Source: Nocardioides sp. Soil774 (GTDB lineage Bacteria; Actinomycetota; Actinomycetes; Propionibacteriales; Nocardioidaceae). From it: a stretch of DNA of 64,000 bases. Position 1 is the first letter of the stretch. Every line of letters starts with the position of its first letter. The DNA is taken from NCBI RefSeq assembly GCF_001428125.1, contig NZ_LMSM01000005.1:315701-379700 (forward strand), in the 5' to 3' direction. Positions 1-9,018 of the stretch are shown piece after piece. Made by a program: the position numbers and the translations under genes. Under the pieces are notes generated by a model, which was not told the origin of the DNA, made no database searches, and worked only from the letters and a program-made list of their open reading frames with translations.

Positions 1-1449
<1,449 letters not shown>

Positions 1450-1515
1450 GGCCCCATCTTGGTGCCCGCGTCCACGCCCCGTCGAGACGGGTTCGGCGAG
1501 AAAGGCGCACGGCGC

Positions 1516-1542
1516 TGTCGAATCGCGTCGCGCCCATCCGTC
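1516..1542 (+). promoter_or_regulatory. Putative ECF42-type sigma promoter
   Basis: TGTCGA at 1516-1521 and CGTC at 1539-1542 are separated by exactly 17 nt. From memory, the published ECF42 target motif is TGTCGA at -35 and CG(A/T)C at -10. The same motif with the same spacer occurs at 33533-33559 before the second ECF42 cluster. It sits 54 nt before the first YCII gene, which fits autoregulation of the downstream four-gene operon. Confidence 0.7.
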
Positions 1543-1595
1543 AGAGTGTTGAGGTCGCACCCGCGGCCTGTTGCCCCAGGAGGAGATCCACACCC

Positions 1596-1946
1596 ATGAG
1601 CCGCTACCTGATCCTGCTTCCCGCACCCGAGGCAGAGTGGGCCGACCTGCCGCCCGAGGAGCACGAGAAGGGGATGCGCTCGCACGTCCAGTTCCACGAG
1701 GACCTCGAGGCCGGTGGCCACACCCTGGTCACCGCCGGTCCGCTGGAACCGTCGGAGCGGGCCACCTCGATGCGCCCCGGCGCCGACGGGCAGGCACTGG
1801 TGACGGACGGACCCTTCTCCGAGACGGCCGAGCAGGTCGTCGGCTTCTACCTCGTCGACAGCGAGGACGAGGCCGACCTGCGTGACGTCTGCCAGCGCTT
1901 CGCAGCGCGGGGCGAGCACATCGAGTTCCGCCGCATGGCGGAGTGA
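1596..1946 (+). CDS. YCII/DGPF-domain protein 1 of the ECF42 operon
   Basis: A 116-residue cytoplasmic protein of the YCII-related (DGPF) family, whose biochemical role is unknown; members are the usual partners of ECF42 sigma factors. The family motif is intact as VTDGPFSET near residues 68-76, followed by GFYLVDSEDEADL. An AGGAGGAG ribosome-binding site at 1578-1585 fixes the ATG. It is the first of three tandem paralogs that lead into the sigma-factor gene, so it is likely transcribed from the ECF42 promoter upstream. Confidence 0.88.
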   Translation: MSRYLILLPAPEAEWADLPPEEHEKGMRSHVQFHEDLEAGGHTLVTAGPLEPSERATSMRPGADGQALVTDGPFSETAEQVVGFYLVDSEDEADLRDVCQRFAARGEHIEFRRMAE

Positions 1947-1957
1947 GGGAGAGCGAC

Positions 1958-2320
1958 ATGTCCGAGTACGTCGTCCTGATCGTCGGAGACGGTGACCGCT
2001 GGTGGACCACGGCGACAGACGAGGAGAAGCAGCTGGCCTCCGGCGCCCACGAGAAGTTCGCCGCACAGCTGCTCGAGCGCGGCCATCGGATCATCGGTGG
2101 CTCCGAGCTGCACCGTGCATCGGAGGCTCGCAGCATCGCGCCCCACGGCACGACCGTGACCGACGGTCCGTGGTCCGAGATCACTGAGCAGGTCGGTGGC
2201 TACTACGTCGTGGCGAGCGACGACCTCGACGACCTCATGGACTGCTGCCTGGTCCTGGCCGGCACCGGCGATGCCGTCGAGGTCCGCAGGTGCGTGCAGG
2301 ACGAGGCTGGGCCGTCGTGA
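1958..2320 (+). CDS. YCII/DGPF-domain protein 2 of the ECF42 operon
   Basis: A 120-residue paralog of the preceding gene; the motif reads VTDGPWSEI, so the F of DGPF is W. The ATG at 1958 is preferred over an in-frame GTG at 1943 because a GAGGGAGAG ribosome-binding sequence precedes it and the protein then begins MSEYVVLIVGDG, like its neighbours. The gap to the upstream stop is 11 nt. Its last bases (GTGA) overlap the next start, suggesting translational coupling. Function unknown beyond the family association with ECF42 sigma factors. Confidence 0.87.
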   Translation: MSEYVVLIVGDGDRWWTTATDEEKQLASGAHEKFAAQLLERGHRIIGGSELHRASEARSIAPHGTTVTDGPWSEITEQVGGYYVVASDDLDDLMDCCLVLAGTGDAVEVRRCVQDEAGPS

Positions 2321-2670
2321 AGTACCTCGTGCTGCTCGTCGGCGACGGCGAGCTGAAGCCGTGGCCCGACCACACCCCGCAGGAGCAGGCCGAGGTGATG
2401 ACCCGCTTCGAGGCCTTCAGCGCCGCCTGCCGCGCGCGGGACGGTGTGGAGATCCTCGCCGGCGAGGCGCTCGCGGGGCCGGAGCACGCGACCACGCTGC
2501 GCACCCGGGGCGGCACGACCACCCTCACCGAGGGCCCCTACGCCGAGGCCATCGAGGCCATGGGTGGCTTCTACCTCGTCGAGGCCCCCGACCTCGACGT
2601 GCTGCTCGAGCTGCTGCGGGTCCTGCCGCCCTACGACATCCAGCTGTCGCCGGTCGTGGACCCCTACTGA
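2317..2670 (+). CDS. YCII/DGPF-domain protein 3 of the ECF42 operon
   Basis: A 117-residue YCII-family protein starting MKYLVLLVGDGELKPW. The GTG at 2317 overlaps the upstream TGA (GTGA), which is a more natural start than the in-frame candidate 27 nt earlier. The DGPF signature is degenerate here, LTEGPYAEA, so the three tandem copies carry DGPF, DGPW and EGPY. The stop is 3 nt from the sigma-factor start. The diverged motifs suggest the copies may differ in ligand or partner, but no function can be assigned. Confidence 0.87.
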   Translation: MKYLVLLVGDGELKPWPDHTPQEQAEVMTRFEAFSAACRARDGVEILAGEALAGPEHATTLRTRGGTTTLTEGPYAEAIEAMGGFYLVEAPDLDVLLELLRVLPPYDIQLSPVVDPY

Positions 2671-2673
2671 CCC

Positions 2674-3900
2674 GTGGAGGAGCTCGAGGACGTCGTGCGC
2701 GAGGAGTGGGCCCGCCTGGTGGCGCTGCTCCTCGCGCAGTTCCGCCGGCTCGACCTCGTCGAGGACGCCCTCGGCGACGCCGTCGAGGCCGCCAGCCGGA
2801 CCTGGCCCGACGACGGCGTGCCCGCCAACCCCGCCGGGTGGCTGATGACCGCCGCGCGACGCCGGCTGCTCGACCGGTTGCGGACCGAGGAGGTCGCCCG
2901 GCGCAAGCTGCCGCTGCTGCTCACCGACGTCGAGCGTCGGGCCGAGACCACGTCGACGATGGCCGACAGCGGCACCCTGGTCGAGGACGACGTGCTGCGC
3001 CTGGTGCTCATGTGCGCCCACCCGGCGCTGTCCCCCGAGTCGGCCAGTGCGCTCAGCCTCCGGCTGGTGCTCGGCGTGCCGACGAGCGACATCGCCCGCC
3101 TCTTCCTGGTCCCCGAGCCCACGATGGCCGCCCGGATCACCCGCGCCAAGAAGCGGATCGTCGGCGCCGGGATCCCCTTCGCCGTGCCGGACGCCTCGGT
3201 GCTCCCCCACCGGCTTGACACGGTCGCCCAGACCGCCTACCTCGCCTTCACCGCCGGATACGCACCCGGCACCGGGCCCGACCTGCTCCGCGCGGCGACC
3301 TCCGCCGAGGCGATCCGCCTGGTCCGCGTCGTGCTCGGGCTGCGACCCGACGAGCCGGCGCTGGTGGCCCTGCTCGCCCTGATGCTCCTCCAGCACTCGC
3401 GCCGCGACGCACGGGTCCGCGACGGCCACCTCGTCCTGCTCACCGACCAGGACCGCACCCGCTGGCACCACGACGACGTCGCCGAGGCCGTCCGGCTGCT
3501 GGCGACGCCGTCGCTCGCCGGCCCCCTCACGCCCAGCGCGGCCTCGTACGTCCTCCAGGCGAGGATCGCCGCCGAGCACGCGACCGCACCGAGCGCCGAC
3601 GACACCCGGTGGGACCGCATCGTGGGTCTCTACGACCTGCTGCTGCAGGTGACGGCGTCACCGTCCGCGCGGCTGGCGCGCGCCGTCGCGGTGGCCGAGG
3701 ACCAGGGGACGGCCGCCGGGCTCGCGGCGCTCGAGGGACTGGAGATCCCCGACAGCCACCGTCCCGCCGCGGTCCGCGCCGAGCTGCTCGCCCGGTCCGG
3801 CGACGTCGACGCGGCACGAGCGGCGTACGACCAGGCGGTCGCGGCGTGCCGCAACGACGTCGAGCGCGCCTTCCTGGTCGGCAAGCGCGACGCCCTCTAG
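2674..3900 (+). CDS. ECF42-type RNA polymerase sigma factor with C-terminal extension
   Basis: A 408-residue sigma factor: sigma2 and sigma4 occupy about the first 170 residues and a long alpha-helical extension follows, the architecture of ECF42, which has no classical anti-sigma factor. Visible family blocks are [19 protein letters not shown] (sigma2), [20 protein letters not shown] and [12 protein letters not shown] (sigma4), then QDRTRW and [13 protein letters not shown] in the TPR-like extension. Compared with the paralog at 34005, the usual CHPxLSPESR block is altered to [11 protein letters not shown]. It starts with GTG 3 nt after the last YCII gene. Its TAG stop shares the four bases CTAG with the convergent glgC stop. 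Confidence 0.88.
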   Translation: MEELEDVVREEWARLVALLLAQFRRLDLVEDALGDAVEAASRTWPDDGVPANPAGWLMTAARRRLLDRLRTEEVARRKLPLLLTDVERRAETTSTMADSGTLVEDDVLRLVLMCAHPALSPESASALSLRLVLGVPTSDIARLFLVPEPTMAARITRAKKRIVGAGIPFAVPDASVLPHRLDTVAQTAYLAFTAGYAPGTGPDLLRAATSAEAIRLVRVVLGLRPDEPALVALLALMLLQHSRRDARVRDGHLVLLTDQDRTRWHHDDVAEAVRLLATPSLAGPLTPSAASYVLQARIAAEHATAPSADDTRWDRIVGLYDLLLQVTASPSARLARAVAVAEDQGTAAGLAALEGLEIPDSHRPAAVRAELLARSGDVDAARAAYDQAVAACRNDVERAFLVGKRDAL

Positions 3901-5150
3901 GCCTCCGGCACCGGCTGCTGCTTGGCCAGCACGGTGAGGCCGTCCTCGACGACGAAGCCGCGCGCGCGGTCGGCGTCGTGGTCGACACCGATCTGGACGC
4001 CCGGCGGGACGACGACGCCCTTGTCGATGATCGCGTTGCGCACCACCGCGCCCTCGCCGATCCACACCCCGTCCATCAGCACGGAGTCGGACACCTCGGC
4101 GCCGTCCTTGACCCACACGGCCGGCGAGAGCACCGACTGGTTGACGGTGCCGCCGGTGACGACGACACCGGGCGAGAGGATCGAGTTGAAGGTCGACACG
4201 CCCGCGCCGCTGGCGCCCTCGACCAGCTTGGCCGGCGGGTGCGGGCCGTAGCTGGTGTAGATCGGCCAGGCGTTGTTGTAGAGGTTGAAGACAGGGAGCG
4301 GCGAGACGAGGTCCTTGTGGGCCTCGTAGTAGGAGCGCATCGTCCCGACGTCGCGCCAGTAGCCGCGGTCACGGTCGGTGGAGCCCGGCACCTCGTTGTC
4401 CTTGTAGTCGTAGACCGACGACTCCGCCTTGTCGACGAACCACGGCACGATGTCGCCACCCATGTCGTGCTTGGAGCCCTCGAGCTCGGCGTCGCGGGTC
4501 ACCGCGTCGCGCAGGGCGTCGGCGGTGAAGACGTAGTTGCCCATGCTCGCCAGCACCTCCTCGGGCGAGTCCGGCAGGCCCACGGGGTCGGTCGGCTTCT
4601 CCAGGAAGGCGCGGATCTTCTGAGGGTTCGCGGGGTCGACGTCGATCACGCCGAACTGGTCGGCGAGGCTGATTGGCTGGCGGATCGCCGCGACCGTGCA
4701 GCCGGCGCCCGACTCCACGTGGTCGGCGACCATCTGCGAGAAGTCCATCCGGTAGACGTGGTCGGCGCCCACCACGACGACGATGTCGGGCTGCTCGTCG
4801 GTGAGCAGGTTGAGCGACTGGTAGATCGCGTCGGCGCTGCCGAGGTACCACCGCTTGCCGACGCGCTGCTGCGCGGGCACCGGGGTGACGTAGTTGCCGA
4901 GCAGGTTCGACATCCGCCAGGTCGTGGTGACGTGCCGGTCGAGGCTGTGCGACTTGTACTGCGTCAGCACGACCACCTTGAGGTAGCCGGAGTTGACGAC
5001 GTTGGACAGCGCGAAGTCGATGAGGCGGTAGATCCCTCCGAACGGCACGGCGGGCTTGGCGCGGTCGGCCGTCAACGGCATCAGTCGTTTGCCCTCACCC
5101 CCGGCCAGGACGACGGCGAGCACCTTCTTGCGCGGGGGGGTGATGGCCAT
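3897..5150 (-). CDS. glgC: Glucose-1-phosphate adenylyltransferase
   Basis: Makes ADP-glucose from glucose-1-phosphate and ATP, the committed step to glycogen and related alpha-glucans. The 417-residue protein is full length. The nucleotide-binding signature [11 protein letters not shown] is at about residues 17-27, followed by KPAVPFGG, and the C-terminal half is a left-handed beta-helix-like region. It is divergent from glgA with 72 nt between starts, the arrangement known from mycobacteria (Rv1212c/Rv1213). A TAGTTT hexamer lies 6 nt before the ATG, so the message may be leaderless. Its stop overlaps the ECF42 sigma stop on the other strand. Confidence 0.96.
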   Translation of the reverse strand: MAITPPRKKVLAVVLAGGEGKRLMPLTADRAKPAVPFGGIYRLIDFALSNVVNSGYLKVVVLTQYKSHSLDRHVTTTWRMSNLLGNYVTPVPAQQRVGKRWYLGSADAIYQSLNLLTDEQPDIVVVVGADHVYRMDFSQMVADHVESGAGCTVAAIRQPISLADQFGVIDVDPANPQKIRAFLEKPTDPVGLPDSPEEVLASMGNYVFTADALRDAVTRDAELEGSKHDMGGDIVPWFVDKAESSVYDYKDNEVPGSTDRDRGYWRDVGTMRSYYEAHKDLVSPLPVFNLYNNAWPIYTSYGPHPPAKLVEGASGAGVSTFNSILSPGVVVTGGTVNQSVLSPAVWVKDGAEVSDSVLMDGVWIGEGAVVRNAIIDKGVVVPPGVQIGVDHDADRARGFVVEDGLTVLAKQQPVPEA

Positions 5151-5222
5151 GCGACGAAACTAGCCGTCCGCGGTGGCGCGGTCGACCTTCCATCCCATCT
5201 GGTTGGCCCCTAGGTTCGGCAC
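5151..5222. promoter_or_regulatory. Divergent glgC/glgA promoter region with two leaderless-type -10 hexamers
   Basis: On the minus strand TAGTTT (5162-5157) lies 6 nt before the glgC ATG. On the plus strand TAGGTT (5211-5216) lies 6 nt before the glgA ATG. A -10 hexamer ending 6-7 nt before the start codon is the hallmark of leaderless transcripts in actinobacteria. No ribosome-binding site is visible before either start. Confidence 0.6.
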
Positions 5223-6410
5223 ATGCGCATCGACGTCCTCAGCAAGGAATACCCGCCGGAGGTCTACGGGGGTGCCGGCGTGCACGTCGCCGAGCTCGTC
5301 CGGGCCCTGCGGGTGGTGCCCGACGTGGACGCGCGCGTGCGCTGCTTCGGGGCGCCGCGCACCGAGCCCGGCACCACGGCGTACGCCGAGCCGTCCTCGC
5401 TCGCGAGCGCCAACGCCGCCATCCGCACCCTGGGCGTCGACCTCGCGATGGTCGACGACTGCGCCGGGGCCGACCTGGTCCACTCCCACACCTGGTACGC
5501 CAACATGGCCGGCCACCTCGCCTCCCTCATGCACGGCATCCCGCACGTCGTCAGCGCCCACTCGCTGGAGCCGATGCGGCCGTGGAAGGCCGAGCAGCTC
5601 GGCGGCGGCTACGCCCTGTCGAGCTGGGCCGAGCGCACGTCGTACGAGGGCGCCGCCGGCATCGTCGCGGTGAGCGCCGCGATGCGCGACGACGTGCTGC
5701 GCAGCTATCCCGCGGTCGACCCCGCACGCGTCCACGTCGTGCACAACGGCATCGACACCACCCAGTGGTCGCCGACCGCGAACCCCGACCGCGTGCGCGA
5801 GCTCGGCGTCGACCCCGACCGGCCGAGCGTCATCTTCGTCGGCCGGATCACCCGCCAGAAGGGCCTGCCGCTGTTCCTCCGCGCGGCCGCGGCGCTGCCG
5901 CCGGAGGTGCAGCTCGTGCTCTGCGCGGGCGCCCCGGACACCCCCGAGATCGAGGCCGAGGTGCGCGGACTCGTCGACGAGCTCGCCGCCACGCGCTCCG
6001 GCGTGGTCTGGATCGCGGAGATGCTGCCGCGTCCCGACGTGGTCGCGCTGCTGACCGCCGCCACCGTCTTCGCCTGCCCCTCGATCTACGAGCCGCTCGG
6101 CATCGTCAACCTCGAGGCGATGGCGTGCGAGACCGCCGTCGTCGCCACCGCGACCGGCGGGATCCCGGAGGTCGTCGTGGACGGGGATACCGGCTGGCTG
6201 GTGCCGATCGAGCAGGCCACCGACGGCACCGGCACCCCGCTCGACCCCGAGCGTTACGTCGCCGACCTCGCCGCCGCGCTCACCGACGCCGTCTCCGATC
6301 CCGACCGCGCCCGCACCTTCGGCGCCGCCGGTCGTCGGCGCGCCGGGGAGTCGTTCAGCTGGGACGCGATCGCGGGCCGGACGGTGGAGCTCTACCGCTC
6401 GCTGACGTAG
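5223..6410 (+). CDS. glgA: Glycogen synthase / alpha-maltose-1-phosphate synthase, GT4 family
   Basis: A 395-residue retaining glycosyltransferase of the actinobacterial GlgA (GlgM) type, which uses ADP-glucose to build alpha-glucan or maltose-1-phosphate. The N-terminus MRIDVLSKEYPPEVYGGAG and length match the mycobacterial Rv1212c type rather than the longer GT5 GlgA of enterobacteria. The GT4 donor-site region reads FACPSIYEPLGIVNLEAMAC, followed by ATATGGIPEVV. It is transcribed away from glgC, its substrate producer. The exact product (polymer or maltose-1-phosphate) cannot be decided from sequence. Confidence 0.93.
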   Translation: MRIDVLSKEYPPEVYGGAGVHVAELVRALRVVPDVDARVRCFGAPRTEPGTTAYAEPSSLASANAAIRTLGVDLAMVDDCAGADLVHSHTWYANMAGHLASLMHGIPHVVSAHSLEPMRPWKAEQLGGGYALSSWAERTSYEGAAGIVAVSAAMRDDVLRSYPAVDPARVHVVHNGIDTTQWSPTANPDRVRELGVDPDRPSVIFVGRITRQKGLPLFLRAAAALPPEVQLVLCAGAPDTPEIEAEVRGLVDELAATRSGVVWIAEMLPRPDVVALLTAATVFACPSIYEPLGIVNLEAMACETAVVATATGGIPEVVVDGDTGWLVPIEQATDGTGTPLDPERYVADLAAALTDAVSDPDRARTFGAAGRRRAGESFSWDAIAGRTVELYRSLT

Positions 6411-6489
6411 ACGCGCGGACCCAAGTCCCGCTCGGGCAGGCGTGCCCGGGTGAGCCGGGACCGGCCGATGCCGTTCGGTCCGCGCGTCT
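6407..6489. repeat. Inverted repeat upstream of the DUF559 gene
   Basis: The left arm at 6407-6427 reads, on the minus strand, GACTTGGGTCCGCGCGTCTA plus C. The right arm GGTCCGCGCGTCT is at 6477-6489 on the plus strand. Together they form a large stem with 13 perfectly paired outer bases (6409-6421 against 6477-6489, allowing 1-nt slip) around about 55 nt. A further copy lies downstream of the gene at 7446-7466. The left arm begins inside the glgA stop codon. Confidence 0.7.
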
Positions 6490-6543
6490 GCAGGCTGTGG
6501 ATGAGTCGAGCGGGGAGCGGCTCCTGTCCCGGATGCTGGTGCC

Positions 6544-7428
6544 GTGGATGTGGTGTCACTTCTCGGGCGCATGGGCGGCATGGCCACGCGTGCCGACCTC
6601 ATCGGGGCGACCTCGCGGGCCGATGTCGATCGTGCCGTGCGCCACCACGACGTGATCCGGGTGGGGCAGGGTCGCTACACGCTGCCGGCCGTGGACTCCG
6701 CGGCAGCTCTCGCTTTCCGCGTCAACGGCCGCCTCAGCCTGACGAGTGCCGCGCTGCACCACGGCTGGGAGGTCAAGACCGTCCCGGACAAGCCGCACGT
6801 GGTCTTCCCCAGGCATCGCAACGTGCCCAAGGCGTGGCGCGAGAAGGTCGTGCTGCACCGCGCAGACCTCGGGCCCGACGACGTCTGCGGCGTCGCCACG
6901 AGCCGCGAGATCACCCTGCTGCAGTGCCTCCGTCTGCTTCCGTACGACGAAGCGCTGGCCATCGCCGACTCCGCTCTCCGCCATGGTGAGGACGCCACGC
7001 TGCGGCGCGTGGCGGCACAGGTGCAGGGAGCGGGCAGTGCGAAGGTGCGGCGCATCGCCCTGCAGGCCGACGCGCGCGCCGCGAATCCTTTCGAGTCGGT
7101 CACCCGCGCGATCTGTCTGCAGGTTCCTGGACTGTCCGTCACTCCACAGGCCGTGCTCTCGACCGACCACTACTGGGCGTGCCCGGACCTCGTGGACCGC
7201 GAGCGGCGACTGGTGGTGGAGTGCGAGTCCTACGAGTGGCACGGCAACCGCAAGGGCTTCCTCAAGGACATCAGGCGCTACACGCTGCTCAGCGCCGACG
7301 GATGGACGATCCTGCGATTCACCTGGGACGACGTGATGCTCCGACCGGACTGGGTGCGGGACGTGCTCGTCCGGACAGTCGGAGACGCGCGGACCGAACT
7401 GCCAGCAGTGTGGCCGCTCGCCGCGTGA
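6544..7428 (+). CDS. AbiEi-N / DUF559 (PD-(D/E)XK, Vsr-like) protein
   Basis: A 294-residue protein with a winged-helix segment at about residues 5-50 (LLGRMGGMATRADLIG, then VIRVGQGRYTLP) of the type IV toxin-antitoxin AbiEi N-terminal family. The C-terminal DUF559 domain of the PD-(D/E)XK nuclease fold shows RRLVVECESYEWHG, KDIRRYTLLSADGWTILRF and TWDDVM. Such two-domain proteins are common and multicopy in actinobacterial genomes but lack a proven function; a nuclease or regulator role is inferred. No toxin partner gene is adjacent. The GTG start has GATGCT 6 nt upstream and no clear ribosome-binding site. The gene is bracketed by copies of a 21-nt repeat. Confidence 0.85.
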   Translation: MDVVSLLGRMGGMATRADLIGATSRADVDRAVRHHDVIRVGQGRYTLPAVDSAAALAFRVNGRLSLTSAALHHGWEVKTVPDKPHVVFPRHRNVPKAWREKVVLHRADLGPDDVCGVATSREITLLQCLRLLPYDEALAIADSALRHGEDATLRRVAAQVQGAGSAKVRRIALQADARAANPFESVTRAICLQVPGLSVTPQAVLSTDHYWACPDLVDRERRLVVECESYEWHGNRKGFLKDIRRYTLLSADGWTILRFTWDDVMLRPDWVRDVLVRTVGDARTELPAVWPLAA

Positions 7429-7445
7429 GCGGGGTGACCAGCCGC

Positions 7446-7466
7446 GACTTCGGTCCGCGCGTCTAC
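7446..7466 (+). repeat. Downstream copy of the 21-nt repeat bracketing the DUF559 gene
   Basis: GACTTCGGTCCGCGCGTCTA plus C matches the reverse complement of 6407-6427 at 20 of 21 positions, and the core GGTCCGCGCGTCT also matches 6477-6489 directly. It lies 17 nt after the DUF559 stop codon and just before a terminator hairpin. Confidence 0.75.
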
Positions 7467-7475
7467 GACGGCGAC

Positions 7476-7502
7476 GCCCCGGGACCGCGAAGGTCCCGGG
7501 GC
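7476..7502. terminator. Bidirectional intrinsic terminator between convergent genes
   Basis: A perfect 11-bp stem GCCCCGGGACC / GGTCCCGGGGC with loop GCGAA. It lies between the DUF559 gene and the convergent dctA. There is no U-tract, as usual for high-GC actinobacteria. Confidence 0.8.
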
Positions 7503-7515
7503 GCGCGTCGGTCGG

Positions 7516-8886
7516 TCAGCGGGTGACGGCCGCCGGCTCGGTGTGGACGCTCGGGGCGTGGACGGCAGGACCGTGGTCGTCGTCGAGCATCGTGGTCTCG
7601 TCGAACGGGTCGTCGCCGGCCAGCACCCGGTCGAGCTGGGCGCGGTCGAGGGTGCCGGTCCAGTGCCCGACCAGGATCGTGGCGACCGAGTTGCCGGCGA
7701 AGTTCGTCACCGCGCGGGCCTCGGACATGAAGCGGTCGATGCCGACGATCAGGCCGACGCCGTCGAGGAGGTCGGGGCGGTGCGAGGACAGTCCGCCGGC
7801 GAGGGTCGCGAGACCGGCGCCGGTGACGCCCGCGGCGCCCTTGGAGGCGATCACCATGAAGACCAGGAGCGAGATCTGCTCGCCCAGGGCCAGCGGCTTG
7901 TTCATGGCGTCGGCGATGAAGATCGAGGCCATGGTCAGGTAGATCGCGGTGCCGTCGAGGTTGAAGGAGTAGCCGGTCGGCACGACGATGCCGGAGGTCG
8001 ACTTCGCCACGCCGGCGTGGTTCATCTTGGCGATCAGGCGCGGCAGCGCGGTCTCCGACGACGAGGTCGACACGATGAGCAGGAACTCACGGCCGAGGTA
8101 CTTCAGGAGGCTGAAGATGTTGACGCCGGTCGCGACCTTGAGGATCAGGCCGAGCACGCCGAAGACGAAGACGGCGCACGTGATGTAGAAGGCGACCATG
8201 ATCGTGGCGAGCGCCTTGAGGGCGTCGACACCGGTCTCGCCGACCACGGCGGCGATGGCGCCGAAGGCACCGATCGGCGCGGCCCACATGATCATCGCGA
8301 GCACCCGGAACACCAGGCGCTGGGCGTGGCCGATGCCGGTGAGGATGGGCTCGCCGGCGCGACCCATGGCCTGCAGCGCGAAGCCCACGAGCAGGGCGAC
8401 CAGCAGGGTCTGCAGCACCTCGCCGGAGGTCAGGGCGGAGAGGAACGAGTCGGGGATGATGTGGAGCAGGAAGTCGGTCGTCGAGCCGCCGCCGGCGGCC
8501 TTCTCCTGGCCGGCGCTGGCCACCTCGTCGGTGATGTTGAGGCCCTGGCCCGGGTCGAGCAGGTTGCCCACCACGAGGCCGATCGTGAGCGCCGCGGTCG
8601 ACATGACGAGGAAGTAGCCCAGTGCCAGGCCGCCGACCTTGCCGACGCTCGCGGCGTTGCGCACCGAGCCGACGCCCAGCACGATCGTGCAGAAGATGAC
8701 CGGCTGGATCATCATCTTGATCAGCGCCACGAAGCCCTCGCCGATGGGCTTGAGGCCCGTGGCGAACTCGGGGGCGACGAAGCCGACGACGATGCCGAGG
8801 ATCACCGCGGCGATCACGGCGATGTAGAGGTAGTGCGTGCGGTCGCGTCGCGTCTGCGGCGCCTCCACGCTCGGGGTGGTGCTCAT
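7516..8886 (-). CDS. dctA: C4-dicarboxylate : cation symporter, DAACS family
   Basis: A 456-residue inner-membrane transporter expected to import succinate, fumarate or malate with protons or sodium. Family hallmarks are intact: the serine-rich reentrant loop STSSSETALP, the substrate-site motif PTGYSFNLDGTAIYLTMA, and VGIDRFMSEARAVTNFAGN. The N-terminal helices (YLYIAVIAAVILGIVVG) follow a short cytoplasmic start. The gene is divergent from a CitA/DcuS-type sensor kinase and its regulator, the usual control pair for dctA. A 9-bp hairpin lies between the start codon and the likely promoter. A glutamate/aspartate-type substrate is possible but less likely given the regulators. Confidence 0.92.
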   Translation of the reverse strand: MSTTPSVEAPQTRRDRTHYLYIAVIAAVILGIVVGFVAPEFATGLKPIGEGFVALIKMMIQPVIFCTIVLGVGSVRNAASVGKVGGLALGYFLVMSTAALTIGLVVGNLLDPGQGLNITDEVASAGQEKAAGGGSTTDFLLHIIPDSFLSALTSGEVLQTLLVALLVGFALQAMGRAGEPILTGIGHAQRLVFRVLAMIMWAAPIGAFGAIAAVVGETGVDALKALATIMVAFYITCAVFVFGVLGLILKVATGVNIFSLLKYLGREFLLIVSTSSSETALPRLIAKMNHAGVAKSTSGIVVPTGYSFNLDGTAIYLTMASIFIADAMNKPLALGEQISLLVFMVIASKGAAGVTGAGLATLAGGLSSHRPDLLDGVGLIVGIDRFMSEARAVTNFAGNSVATILVGHWTGTLDRAQLDRVLAGDDPFDETTMLDDDHGPAVHAPSVHTEPAAVTR

Positions 8887-8902
8887 GGTGTCCTCCTGGG
8901 CT

Positions 8903-8925
8903 CCGGGCCCGGCGATCGGGCCCGG
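8903..8925 (-). promoter_or_regulatory. Hairpin in the presumed dctA 5' leader
   Basis: Perfect 9-bp stem CCGGGCCCG / CGGGCCCGG with loop GCGAT, 16 nt before the dctA start codon in the 132-nt divergent spacer. If it is transcribed it would form a strong structure close to the ribosome-binding region (AGGAGGACACC). A protein-binding site is an equal possibility. Confidence 0.45.
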
Positions 8926-9018
8926 GTGCCATCGTGGGCGCCTGTGTGAGGGCGGTCACCGTTTCGTGCGTTGTGTTCGTCGTCACAAGCCCCTCACTGC
9001 GTGCGGCACAATGCCCGC

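Noticed and set aside
3609..5213. 534-codon plus-strand frame over glgC
   Set aside because: Antisense shadow of glgC, which has the full adenylyltransferase signature.
8971..9018. Longer start (TTG 8971) for the CitA-type kinase
   Set aside because: Adds a Cys/His-rich stretch without family similarity; the ATG at 9019 has a leaderless-type hexamer 6 nt upstream.
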